Origin: Candidatus Benthicola azotiphorus
GTDB lineage: Bacteria; Gemmatimonadota; Gemmatimonadetes; Palauibacterales; Palauibacteraceae
Assembly: GCA_947581745.1 (NCBI GenBank)
Contig: CANPVW010000255.1
Coordinates: 1 to 39,862, forward strand
Direction of reading: 5' to 3'
Length of the DNA: 39,862 bases
Positions 1 through 7,770 of the stretch are shown here, piece after piece (within the stretch, counting starts at the first letter, position 1; every line of letters begins with the position of its first letter). The notes under the pieces are model-generated. The model was given only the letters and a program-made list of their open reading frames with translations. It was not told the origin of the DNA and ran no database searches. Made by a program: the position numbers and the translations under genes.

Positions 1-1
1 G

Positions 2-1771
2 GACCGCGCGATGGCTGCGGCCGAAGGCCTCGGGAGGCACCCGTCGGTGTGGCGTGACTCCACGTTCACCGAGCTGGCGGGGGCGCTCTTCGCCACCGGC
101 GACACGACCAGGGCGCTGACGATGGCCGACTCGCTGAGCCGGCCCGCGCGGGCGATGCTCGCGGGCAGGTGGCTCATCCCCGCGTACGCGGCCCGCGGCG
201 ACACCTCGAAGGCCCGCCGCGAGGCGGAGGCGTCCCTGCGGTATGGAGGCGTGGGCCCCGAGGCCGGGGCCTTTCTGCTGGCGCTGGATTCATCCGTCTC
301 GAATCTCCGTCGGATCGCCGAGGTCGAGGTCCGGGAGGGACGCACCGGCCGCGCGGTCGAGCTCCTGCAGGCGGCCGTGGGCTCGGCGGACGACGAGGAA
401 CTGCCGGACCTGACGATGGAGCTGGCGGAGGCGCTGTTCGCGGATCGCCAGTACGTCGCCGTGCCCCGCCTGCTCGGTCCCTGGATCGGGAACCGGGCCG
501 ACGACGCCGACCGCCGGTCGGATGCGAAGCTCGAGCAGCGGATGCGCTTCCTGGCGGGGCGCGCGCTGTATCGAAGGGGTCTGCGCGACGACGCGACCGC
601 CCTGTGGAAGATCGTCGTCGCCGATCCGGTCGCGCCGGACGGCCCGTACGCCGCCTTTCTGCTGGCCGACATCGAGCACGACAGGGGCCGGCTGGAATCG
701 GCCCGTTCGGCCTACGAGGAAGCGGTGGCCCGCTTTCCGCGTTCCAGCTACGCCGGGGACGCCCTGATCCGCCTCGGGATGATCGACCTCGTCGAGCTGC
801 GCCCCGAGCAGGCCGTGGAGCACTTCGACGCCTACCGGCGCCGGTTCCCCGGAGGAAACTGGTACGGCGCCTCCACGTTCTGGGCGGCCCGGGCGCGGGA
901 TGCCGCGGGAGACAGCGCCAGTGCCCGGGTGCTGTATCGTCAGGTGCTCGGCGAGGACCCGGTCGGCTTCTACGGCATCGAGGCGGCCCTGTGGCTCGGC
1001 GTCGAACCGTGGGACTATCTCGAGATCCGGCCGGCGCCGCCCGCGCGCCTCAGGCAGGACCACGCCGCCCTGCTCGACCGGATGGGCCGGCTCCGGTCGG
1101 TCGGCTGGAAGGGGAGAGCGCTGCGGGAGCTGTCCTCGCGGACGGGCCCGCGGGAGTCGCGCGAGGACCGGCTCGCGCTCGCGATCGGATTGAACGAGAT
1201 CGGCTTCACGTGGCAGGGCACTTCGATCGCGTGGGGCGTGCTGGCCGCCCGGTCGGGGATCTGGAGCGAGGACCTGCTGCGAGCCGTGTATCCCCTCGTC
1301 TACGCCCCCGTCCTCATGGAACGGGCCGAAGCGGAGAGACTGGACCGTCCACTCGTGGCAGCGCTCATTCGCCGCGAGTCGCAATTCGACCGGGACGTGG
1401 TCTCGGGCGCGGGAGCGACCGGGCTGATGCAGCTGATGCCGGCGACGGGCGCCGAAGTGGCGCGGCGCATCAGACTCACCGAGTACGACTCGAGACAGCT
1501 GGTGGTGCCGGAGGTCAACATGGCCGTCGGGAGCCGGTATCTGCGGGAGCTTCTCGAGCGGCGCGACGGCGCCCTGGTCCCGGCGCTCATCTCGTACAAC
1601 GCGGGGCCGCACCGGTATACCTCGTGGCGGCAATTTCCGGAATTCTCGGCCAGCACGGACCTGATGATCGACCGCATCCCGTTCAGCGAGACTCGGCGGT
1701 ACGTGAAGGCGATTCTGTCCTATCGCTACATCTACTCGAAGCTGTACGACCTGGGTGCCGAATCTGGTTGA
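2..1771 (+). CDS. slt: Soluble lytic murein transglycosylase (Slt family), 5'-partial
   Basis: The reading frame is open from base 2, so the true start probably lies upstream; residue numbers here count from the ATG at 11 (586 aa visible). Residues about 90-330 are an alpha-helical repeat region with TPR-like pairs, as in the ring-forming part of Slt70. Residues about 440-580 form the SLT catalytic domain: the ESQFD motif holds the presumed catalytic Glu456, followed by GLMQLMPATG (471-480) and SYNAGP (528-533). Enzymes of this family cleave the MurNAc-GlcNAc bond of peptidoglycan with formation of 1,6-anhydroMurNAc, acting in the periplasm. The signal peptide would be in the missing part. 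The predicted cspA promoter overlaps the stop codon, so the next gene is probably transcribed independently. Confidence 0.88.
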   Translation, partial: DRAMAAAEGLGRHPSVWRDSTFTELAGALFATGDTTRALTMADSLSRPARAMLAGRWLIPAYAARGDTSKARREAEASLRYGGVGPEAGAFLLALDSSVSNLRRIAEVEVREGRTGRAVELLQAAVGSADDEELPDLTMELAEALFADRQYVAVPRLLGPWIGNRADDADRRSDAKLEQRMRFLAGRALYRRGLRDDATALWKIVVADPVAPDGPYAAFLLADIEHDRGRLESARSAYEEAVARFPRSSYAGDALIRLGMIDLVELRPEQAVEHFDAYRRRFPGGNWYGASTFWAARARDAAGDSASARVLYRQVLGEDPVGFYGIEAALWLGVEPWDYLEIRPAPPARLRQDHAALLDRMGRLRSVGWKGRALRELSSRTGPRESREDRLALAIGLNEIGFTWQGTSIAWGVLAARSGIWSEDLLRAVYPLVYAPVLMERAEAERLDRPLVAALIRRESQFDRDVVSGAGATGLMQLMPATGAEVARRIRLTEYDSRQLVVPEVNMAVGSRYLRELLERRDGALVPALISYNAGPHRYTSWRQFPEFSASTDLMIDRIPFSETRRYVKAILSYRYIYSKLYDLGAESG

Positions 1772-1796
1772 CTCGATCTTGACGGAGGGGTAGGAT
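1768..1796 (+). promoter_or_regulatory. Predicted sigma-70-type promoter of cspA
   Basis: TTGACT at 1768-1773 and TAGGAT at 1791-1796 are separated by exactly 17 bp. Transcription would begin near 1803, giving a leader of about 60 nt before the cspA ATG. The -35 box overlaps the TGA stop of the transglycosylase gene. The same TTGACN - 17/18 - TAnnnT pattern stands before three other genes in the window, which raises confidence. Confidence 0.6.
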
Positions 1797-1805
1797 CAAC
1801 CGTAT

Positions 1806-1862
1806 GGGGCACCGCCCCTGGTGCTCCGCCGTGCTGGCGTTTCTTCTCATCAGGAGGGCACC
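1806..1862 (+). promoter_or_regulatory. cspA leader with two mutually exclusive hairpins
   Basis: GGGGCACC (1806-1813) can pair with GGTGCTCC (1820-1827) across a 6-nt loop, with one G-U pair. The same GGTGCTCC can instead pair with the ribosome-binding region GGAGGGCACC (1853-1862), leaving two G residues bulged, which would hide the Shine-Dalgarno sequence. The complementarity is read directly from the sequence. That it works as a switch is inference, though cspA mRNAs of other bacteria are known to change fold with temperature. Confidence 0.35.
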
Positions 1863-1864
1863 GA

Positions 1865-2065
1865 ATGTCCAGAGGCAAGGTCAAGTGGTTCCACGATGCG
1901 AAGGGGTATGGCTTCATTGAGCTCGAGGACGGGAAGGACGTCTTCGTGCACTACAGCGCCATCAACATCGAGGGCTACAAGACCCTGGCCGAGGGCCAGG
2001 AGGTGGAGTTCGAGCTCACCGACGGCGACAAGGGGCCACGCGCCGCCAACGTCACGCGGCTGTAG
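1865..2065 (+). CDS. cspA: Cold-shock protein, CspA family
   Basis: This 66-aa protein is a single cold-shock domain (five-stranded OB fold) that binds single-stranded RNA and DNA and acts as an RNA chaperone in the cytoplasm. Both nucleic-acid-binding motifs are intact: RNP1 as KGYGFI at 13-18 and RNP2 as VFVHY at 26-30. Length and sequence are those of a standard bacterial CspA. The ATG follows a strong AGGAGG sequence (1852-1857) at good spacing. The gene appears monocistronic, with its own promoter upstream and a hairpin downstream. The paralog name (A, B, C) cannot be decided from sequence alone. Confidence 0.95.
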   Translation: MSRGKVKWFHDAKGYGFIELEDGKDVFVHYSAINIEGYKTLAEGQEVEFELTDGDKGPRAANVTRL

Positions 2066-2095
2066 ACTCGCTCCCCTTCCCTAGAAGCTGCTCGC

Positions 2096-2125
2096 GGCGC
2101 CCCGGCCGATCCGGCTCGGGGCGCC
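2096..2125 (+). terminator. Strong GC hairpin after cspA (terminator-like, no U-tract)
   Basis: GGCGCCCCG (2096-2104) pairs perfectly with CGGGGCGCC (2117-2125). The interval holds an inner GCCG/CGGC stem with an ATC loop and one bulged T. No run of T follows, so this is not a classical intrinsic terminator. It may stabilise the cspA mRNA 3' end or support factor-dependent termination before polA. Confidence 0.45.
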
Positions 2126-2165
2126 GGCGCATCGAAGATCCTCACGACCCGTCCGAGCCGCCGAA

Positions 2166-5000
2166 GTGACCGAACAGCCGCACGAGCCGACCCTGTACCT
2201 GCTGGACGGACACGCGCTCATCTACAGGGCGTTCTTCGCCATGATCAGCCGGCCGCTCACCACGTCGAGCGGGGAGAACACGTCCGCTCCGTTCGGCCTG
2301 GCCCGTTTTCTCATCCGGCTGATGGAAGACCACCACCCCGACTACGTGGGCCTCGTGCTCGATGCCGGGGACAGCTACCGCACCGAAGTGTTTCCCGACT
2401 ACAAGGCGACCCGGGAGAAGATGCCGGACGAGATGGCCGCCTCGCTGCCCCGGGTGCGCGACATCGTGGAAGCCTTCCGCGTCCCGGTGATCGAAATCGA
2501 CGGGTGGGAAGCCGACGACGTGATCGGGACGCTGGCCCGACAGGCGGCGGCGCAGGGCGTCCGGACCGTGATCGTGTCGGGGGACAAGGATTTCTATCAA
2601 CTCATCGATGAGATGACGCATCTCCTCAACCCGGGCCGCGGCGGGCCGGCGGGGGTGGACGAGGAACGCGTGACGCCGGAGAACGCGTCTGAGCGCCTGG
2701 GAGTCGCGCCCGAGCACGTGACCGACTACCTGGCGCTGATCGGGGACTCGTCGGACAACGTGCCCGGGGTGAAGGGCATCGGGAAGAAGACGGCCCCCGG
2801 CCTGATCGAGACGTACGGCGGCCTCGAACAGATCCTGGCGCACGCGGGCGAGATCGAAGGCAAGCGGGTCAGGAACGCCCTGCTCGAGCACCCGGACGAG
2901 GCCAGGCTGTCGAAGGACCTGGTGACGATCCGACTGGACGCGCCGGTCGAACTGGACCTCGATGCGCTGTCGCGCAGCGAGCCCGACCGCGAGCGCCTGA
3001 GGCAGATCTTCCTCGAGCTGGAGTTCCATACCCTGGCCCGCGACTGGGCCCCGGAGACGACGCCTCCGCCCGCAGACGTGACGGTGTCCACGCAGGCGGA
3101 CGGCACGCCGCCCGTCGAGGAGTCGGCGGAGGGTCCGGCCTACGAGCTCGTGACCGACTCGAAACGGATCCCGGCCGTGGTGCGGACGATGCGAGCCGCC
3201 GGCACGATCGCGGTCGATACGGAAACGACAGGCACCGACCCGATGCGAGCCGGCCTGGTCGGCGTCTCGCTGTCCGCCGGGGAAGGAAGGGCGTACTACC
3301 TGGCGTTCGCACACCGTCCCGCCTCGGTGGCCACGGACGCCGAGGGCAACCCGGTCCTCATGCTGGACTCGGTGGAGCATGTCCCCAACCTCCCGCCGAT
3401 CACATCGCCGGTTCTCGCTCCGCTCCGGGAACTGCTCGCCGATGCCGGGGTGAGAAAGGTCGGCCACAACATCAAGTACGACATGCTGATCCTCGAGCGG
3501 GCGGGCGCGCCCCTCGACGGCGTGTACTTCGACACCTCGCTCGCGTCATACGTGCTCGATCCGGGGAAGCGCCAGCACGGCCTGGACCTGCTGGCACTGG
3601 ACCGCTTCCAGGTGAAGCTGACGTCGTACTCCGAGGTGGCCGGGTCGGGGCGGAGCGAGATCCCGTTCGCCGAGGTGCCGCTGGACGTCGCGACCGCGTA
3701 CTCGGGCGAGGACGCGGACTACACCCTGCGCCTTTACGGGCGGTTGAAGGAGGAGCTCGAAGCGCACTCGATGCTCGATCTCCTCGAGGACATCGAGATG
3801 CCTCTCGTGCCGGTGCTCGCGGACATGGAGAGAACCGGCGTCCGCATCGACCTCGAGTTCTTCGACGCGTTGCGGGAGCGCTTCACGCGCGAAATCGCGC
3901 AGGTGGAAGAGGAGATCTACAAGCTGGCGGGCGGCGAGGTGAACCTCCGTTCGGTCCCGCAGATGCGGGAGCTGCTGTTCGACCGACTGGAACTGCCCGT
4001 GATCCGGAAGACGAAGACGGGTCCCTCCACCGATGAGAGCGTGCTGAGCGAGCTGGCCGCCGAAGGCCACCAGATCCCGCGCCTCATCCTCGAGTATCGC
4101 GAGCTCGACAAGCTCGATGGGACGTACGTGTCCAAGCTCCCGGCCCTGGTGAATCCCGCCACGGGGCGCATACACACCACCTTCAACCAGACGGTGGCGG
4201 CGACCGGTCGGCTGTCGTCGTCCGATCCGAACCTGCAGAACATCCCAGTTCGAACCGTGCTCGGCCGGGAGATCCGGAAGGGTTTCGTGCCGGCGGACGG
4301 CTACCTGTTCCTGTCCGCCGACTACTCGCAGATCGAGCTCCGCGTCCTGGCCCACCTGTCGGAGGACCCGGCGTTCGTCGAGGCCTTCCGGGCCGACCGT
4401 GACATTCACCGCGAGACGGCGGCCCGCATCTTCGGCGTGCAGCCGGACGCCGTGAACGGTGGGATGCGCGACCAGGCGAAGACGATCAACTTCGCGACGA
4501 TCTACGGACAGGGACCGGTGGCGCTGGCAGGACAGCTGGGGATCAGCCGCACGCAGGCGGACCATTTCATCGCGAGTTACTTCGAGCGCTTCGCGGGGGT
4601 GCGACGCTACCTGGATGAGATGAAGGACCAGGCCCGGGAGAAGGGGTACGTCGAGACTCTGAGCGGACGGCGCCGCTACATCCCCGAGATCCGCTCCCGC
4701 AATCCCGGCGTGCGGGGTTTCGGAGAGCGGCTGGCCACGAATTCGCCGATCCAGGGAACGGCGGCGGACCTGATCAAGATCGCGATGATCCGACTGCACG
4801 AGCGCCTCGTCTCGAGCGGGACAGGCGCGCGCATGCTCCTGCAGGTGCACGACGAGCTCCTGCTCGAGGTTCCCGAGACCGCCGTGGATCTGGCTCGCGC
4901 GGCCGTGCGCGAGGAGATGGAGGGGGCAATCGAGCTCGACGTGCCGCTCAAGGTGGACATCGGGACCGGCCGCAGCTGGTACGAGAGCAAGGGCGGGTAG
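2166..5000 (+). CDS. polA: DNA polymerase I
   Basis: This 944-aa protein has all three classical domains. The 5' nuclease/FEN domain covers about 1-290 (YLLDGHALIYRAFF at 11-24, then the EADD, SGDKD and GDSSDN motifs). The 3'-5' proofreading domain covers about 325-530 and looks active: DTET gives D351 and E353, D439 lies in NIKYD, and D516 in YSGED. The polymerase domain covers about 540-944, with motif A DYSQIELR (D719), motif B RDQAKTINFATIYG (768-781) and motif C VHDELL (D896). The enzyme fills gaps in excision repair and removes RNA primers. The GTG start at 2166 precedes a typical N-terminus; the E. coli enzyme is 928 aa. Its TAG stop is directly followed by the GTG of the next gene, so the two are probably translationally coupled. 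Confidence 0.97.
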   Translation: MTEQPHEPTLYLLDGHALIYRAFFAMISRPLTTSSGENTSAPFGLARFLIRLMEDHHPDYVGLVLDAGDSYRTEVFPDYKATREKMPDEMAASLPRVRDIVEAFRVPVIEIDGWEADDVIGTLARQAAAQGVRTVIVSGDKDFYQLIDEMTHLLNPGRGGPAGVDEERVTPENASERLGVAPEHVTDYLALIGDSSDNVPGVKGIGKKTAPGLIETYGGLEQILAHAGEIEGKRVRNALLEHPDEARLSKDLVTIRLDAPVELDLDALSRSEPDRERLRQIFLELEFHTLARDWAPETTPPPADVTVSTQADGTPPVEESAEGPAYELVTDSKRIPAVVRTMRAAGTIAVDTETTGTDPMRAGLVGVSLSAGEGRAYYLAFAHRPASVATDAEGNPVLMLDSVEHVPNLPPITSPVLAPLRELLADAGVRKVGHNIKYDMLILERAGAPLDGVYFDTSLASYVLDPGKRQHGLDLLALDRFQVKLTSYSEVAGSGRSEIPFAEVPLDVATAYSGEDADYTLRLYGRLKEELEAHSMLDLLEDIEMPLVPVLADMERTGVRIDLEFFDALRERFTREIAQVEEEIYKLAGGEVNLRSVPQMRELLFDRLELPVIRKTKTGPSTDESVLSELAAEGHQIPRLILEYRELDKLDGTYVSKLPALVNPATGRIHTTFNQTVAATGRLSSSDPNLQNIPVRTVLGREIRKGFVPADGYLFLSADYSQIELRVLAHLSEDPAFVEAFRADRDIHRETAARIFGVQPDAVNGGMRDQAKTINFATIYGQGPVALAGQLGISRTQADHFIASYFERFAGVRRYLDEMKDQAREKGYVETLSGRRRYIPEIRSRNPGVRGFGERLATNSPIQGTAADLIKIAMIRLHERLVSSGTGARMLLQVHDELLLEVPETAVDLARAAVREEMEGAIELDVPLKVDIGTGRSWYESKGG

Positions 5001-5366
5001 GTGAGCTCGATCAGACGCAACCGCGGTCTCGTGTACTCGACCGATGCGGGCCGGACGTGTCCGGACTGCCGCCGGCCGGTGGTGGAATGCCGGTGCCGGG
5101 AGAAGGCCGCAGTCGCTCCGGCCGGCGACGGCAACGTCCGGGTCGGTCGCCAGACGAAGGGCCGCAAGGGCAAGGGAGTGACCGTGATCACCGGCCTGCC
5201 GCTCCGACCGGCCGAGCTGGACGACCTCGCCCGTCAGCTCAAGAGGAAATGCGGCTCGGGCGGGACGGTGCGCGACGGGGCGATCGAGATCCAGGGCGAG
5301 CACCGCGATACCCTGGTAGAGGAGCTCACCCGCCGGGGCTTCCGCGTCCGGCGATCGGGCGGCTGA
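5001..5366 (+). CDS. yciH: SUI1/YciH-family protein (eIF1-like) with N-terminal cysteine cluster
   Basis: This 121-aa protein has a SUI1 domain at about 48-121, recognisable by KGKGVTVITGLPL and by KCGSGGTVRDGAIEIQG followed by a basic C-terminus. In front lies a small likely zinc-binding knuckle with Cys20, Cys23, Cys30 and Cys32. Archaeal and eukaryotic relatives (aIF1/eIF1) monitor start-codon selection on the small ribosomal subunit; the bacterial YciH proteins are less understood and are thought to affect initiation under stress. The GTG start at 5001 touches the polA stop codon without a spacer and has no clear Shine-Dalgarno of its own, which suggests coupled translation. Confidence 0.88.
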   Translation: MSSIRRNRGLVYSTDAGRTCPDCRRPVVECRCREKAAVAPAGDGNVRVGRQTKGRKGKGVTVITGLPLRPAELDDLARQLKRKCGSGGTVRDGAIEIQGEHRDTLVEELTRRGFRVRRSGG

Positions 5367-5375
5367 ACGACCGGG

Positions 5376-6497
5376 TCAGCGCTCGCCCTTCTCCCCGTTC
5401 TTGATCTCCTCGACTTTGGCCGCGAGCCGGTCGCGCTCCTTCTCCAGCCGGAGGAGGCGGGCCTCCAGCTCGCGCTGGATGTCCTCGGGCGCTTCCTTGA
5501 GCTCCGCCTTGAGCGTCTCCATCTCCTCCGAGACGCGGTTCATCTTCTCCCTCAGGCCCTCGGCCTCCTCGGCTTCCTCGGCCTTGTCGAACAAGATGTC
5601 CTCGGGAGCGGGCGCTTCCCCGACGGGCCGCTTCCGCAGTTTCGGCACGGGGTCCGGAATGAACTTCCGATCAGGCTCCTGCGGACGCGTGTTCATGAAG
5701 GTGGGACTGACGATCTCCACTCCTCCGCCGTGCAGGGCGTCCAGCATCTCGCCCCGCAGGCGGGATCGGGCGGTGATCAGAGACTTCACCTCGGTCAGAA
5801 GCCCGGCGATCCGGTAGGTGACGGAGAAGTCCCCGAGGTCGACGGTCGTCACGAACGCGTCTTCAAGCTCCGCCTTCATGGCCGCCTGCAGGAGGAGCTT
5901 CTCGATCCGCGCCCGGGGGATGTCATAACCGAGGGACACGGTCGCCGCTACGATCGTCCCCGAAGCGCGCATCGTGGTCACGGGGTTGGTCACGAGGAAC
6001 AGGTTGGGGAGCGTGGTGAGGTTCCGCTCCTCTGTCTGGATCTCCGTGTGGAACAGACCCCGGTCCGAAACCCTCCCGAAGTGCTCTCCGACTGCGATGA
6101 AGTCTCCCATGCGGAAATTCCGCACGGCCCTCAGCATGATTCCCGCCATCATGTTCCCGAGGAACGTGGTGGACGAGAGGGCGATCCCCGCGCTCAGCAC
6201 GATGCCGATCAGGCTGAGGATCTGCGCCCGCAGTGCGTCTCCGATCGGGAGGACGAGGACGACCAGCAGGAGGCCGAAAGCCGTGACGCCGAGGAGGATG
6301 AGCTGATTGCGCGTCTTGTGACGGGAAGAGGGATCCGAAGTCCGCTCGAGCCACCTGCGGAGGACGACCGCCAGGGTGATGACCAGAAAGAGAGTGAATG
6401 CCGACGGCACCAGGGAGAGCAATCCGTTGACCATGTCCACGAACGACGGAAGCTCCAGCACCGGAGCCGATTGCGACGCGATGAAGACGATGAGCAC
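5376..6497 (-). CDS. mscS: Small-conductance mechanosensitive channel (MscS family) with acidic coiled-coil tail
   Basis: This 373-aa protein has membrane segments at about 24-46, 66-86 and 92-128. The third is Gly/Ala-rich as in the MscS pore helix and runs into the diagnostic stretch RNFRMGDFIAVG (126-137), followed by the beta domain with TTLPNLFLVTNP. Channels of this type open under membrane tension to release solutes during osmotic downshock. Residues about 300-373 are a highly charged Glu/Lys heptad-like segment predicted as a coiled coil, an addition not found in E. coli MscS. The GTG start at 6497 has GAGGA about 7 nt upstream. It is convergent with the yciH gene (9-bp gap) and divergent from the gene at 6677. 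A lone TTGACG on the minus strand at 6586-6581 lacks a good -10 box. Confidence 0.9.
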   Translation of the reverse strand: MLIVFIASQSAPVLELPSFVDMVNGLLSLVPSAFTLFLVITLAVVLRRWLERTSDPSSRHKTRNQLILLGVTAFGLLLVVLVLPIGDALRAQILSLIGIVLSAGIALSSTTFLGNMMAGIMLRAVRNFRMGDFIAVGEHFGRVSDRGLFHTEIQTEERNLTTLPNLFLVTNPVTTMRASGTIVAATVSLGYDIPRARIEKLLLQAAMKAELEDAFVTTVDLGDFSVTYRIAGLLTEVKSLITARSRLRGEMLDALHGGGVEIVSPTFMNTRPQEPDRKFIPDPVPKLRKRPVGEAPAPEDILFDKAEEAEEAEGLREKMNRVSEEMETLKAELKEAPEDIQRELEARLLRLEKERDRLAAKVEEIKNGEKGER

Positions 6498-6676
6498 CTC
6501 GGAGTCCTCGCATGGGTGCGGTATCGAGCCGGCCCACGAGCCGGCGGTACTCCTCGAAGGGAACGCGAACCCACCGGTTGCGTCAACTCCGAATCGGAGA
6601 TCGGCCTTCCCATGTCGTCGTTTGTGGTTACGATGTACGGGTCGGCTGCAAGCGAACCCAACTCCGGAGGCATCCC

Positions 6677-7237
6677 ATGGTCCCGATTCTGTCGCTCTGG
6701 CTCCCGATCCTCGTCGCGGGAGTGCTGGTGTTCGTCGCGAGCTCGCTCATCCACATGGTCCTCGGCTACCACAACAGCGACTTCTCGGGAGTCCCGAACG
6801 AAGCGGGTCTGATGGACGCCCTTCGGCCGTTCAACCTGTCGCCCGGGGAGTACATCTTCCCGAAGTGCGACAGCATGAAGCAGATGGGCGAGCCGGAGTT
6901 CGTGGCGAAGATGGAAAAAGGCCCGATGGCCTTCATGACGGTTCTGCCGAACGGCACTCCCAAGATGGGAGGGCAGCTGCTTCAGTGGTTCGTCTACTCG
7001 CTCATCGTCGGCGTGTTCGCCGCCTACATCGCGAGCCGGGCCGTCGGCCCGAGTCCCGAGTACCTGGACGTCTTCCGGTTCACGGGCGCCACGGCCTTCT
7101 TCTGCTACACGGTGGCGGGCTGGCAGGCGTCGATCTGGTACAAGCGGGCGTGGAGCACCACCCTGAAGAACACGTTCGACGGGCTGGTCTACGCGCTGTT
7201 GACGGCCGGTGTCTTCGGGTGGCTGTGGCCGAGTTGA
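6677..7237 (+). CDS. Unknown membrane protein, four predicted helices
   Basis: I do not recognise this 186-aa protein. Hydrophobic segments lie at about 3-28, 100-121, 131-151 and 166-184. A soluble stretch of about 70 residues follows the first helix and contains SPGEYIFPKC and a Met-rich segment ending KGPMAFMTVLPNGTPKMGG. The ATG at 6677 was chosen because GGAGG (6666-6670) sits 6 nt upstream and the first helix then begins at once. The longer frame from 6512 would add 55 Arg-rich residues that look untranslated. It is followed by the DUF1801 gene after 33 bp in the same direction, so the two may form an operon. Confidence 0.75.
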   Translation: MVPILSLWLPILVAGVLVFVASSLIHMVLGYHNSDFSGVPNEAGLMDALRPFNLSPGEYIFPKCDSMKQMGEPEFVAKMEKGPMAFMTVLPNGTPKMGGQLLQWFVYSLIVGVFAAYIASRAVGPSPEYLDVFRFTGATAFFCYTVAGWQASIWYKRAWSTTLKNTFDGLVYALLTAGVFGWLWPS

Positions 7238-7270
7238 GACAGGTCAGGCCCAGCCTCCAGGAGTGAATCG

Positions 7271-7735
7271 ATGCGATCGGAAGCGACGACCGTCGAAGGA
7301 TACCTGGCCGAACTCCCGGATGACCGGCGGACGGCGATCGAGGCCGTGCGACAGGTAATCCTCGACAACCTTCCGGACGGATACGAAGAGGCGATGCACT
7401 GGGGGATGATCAGCTACCAGGTGCCCCTGGCCGACTACCCGGACACGTACAACGGGCAGCCGCTGATGTTCGCGGCGCTGGCCTCGCAGAAGAACCACAT
7501 GGCCGTCTACCTGACGGGAATCTACATCTCGGACGAGGCGAGGGACGAGTTCGAGAGGGCGTACCGGGCGACGGGCAAGCGGTTCGACGCGGGCAAGTCG
7601 TGCGTGCGGTTCCGCAAGCTGGACGACCTGCCCCTCGACCTGATCGGAGAGACGATCTCCTCGGTGCCCGTGGACCGCCTGGTCGCTCGCGCCGAGGAGG
7701 CCGGCTCGATCCGGAAGAGTCGCCGGGCCCAGTAG
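7271..7735 (+). CDS. DUF1801-family protein
   Basis: This 154-aa protein shows the DUF1801 pattern: an N-terminal helix (VEGYLAELPDDRRTAIEAVR), EAMHWGMISYQVP, a central strand region (LMFAALASQKNHMAVYL) and KSCVRFRKLDDLPLDLI. Bacillus YdhG, proposed as an intracellular iron chaperone, belongs to this superfamily, but the biochemical role of most members is unknown, so I give no reaction. It is predicted to be cytoplasmic, with no signal peptide or membrane segment. The ATG at 7271 has CAGGAG at about 9 nt. It probably shares a transcript with the membrane-protein gene upstream. Confidence 0.82.
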   Translation: MRSEATTVEGYLAELPDDRRTAIEAVRQVILDNLPDGYEEAMHWGMISYQVPLADYPDTYNGQPLMFAALASQKNHMAVYLTGIYISDEARDEFERAYRATGKRFDAGKSCVRFRKLDDLPLDLIGETISSVPVDRLVARAEEAGSIRKSRRAQ

Positions 7736-7770
7736 CCGTCCCGAGCGACGACCCGGAGAGGCGCCTCTGT

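Noticed and set aside
6512..6676. N-terminal extension of the four-helix membrane protein
   Set aside because: The 55 extra residues are Arg/Thr-rich and unlike a membrane protein start, whereas ATG 6677 has a clear GGAGG.
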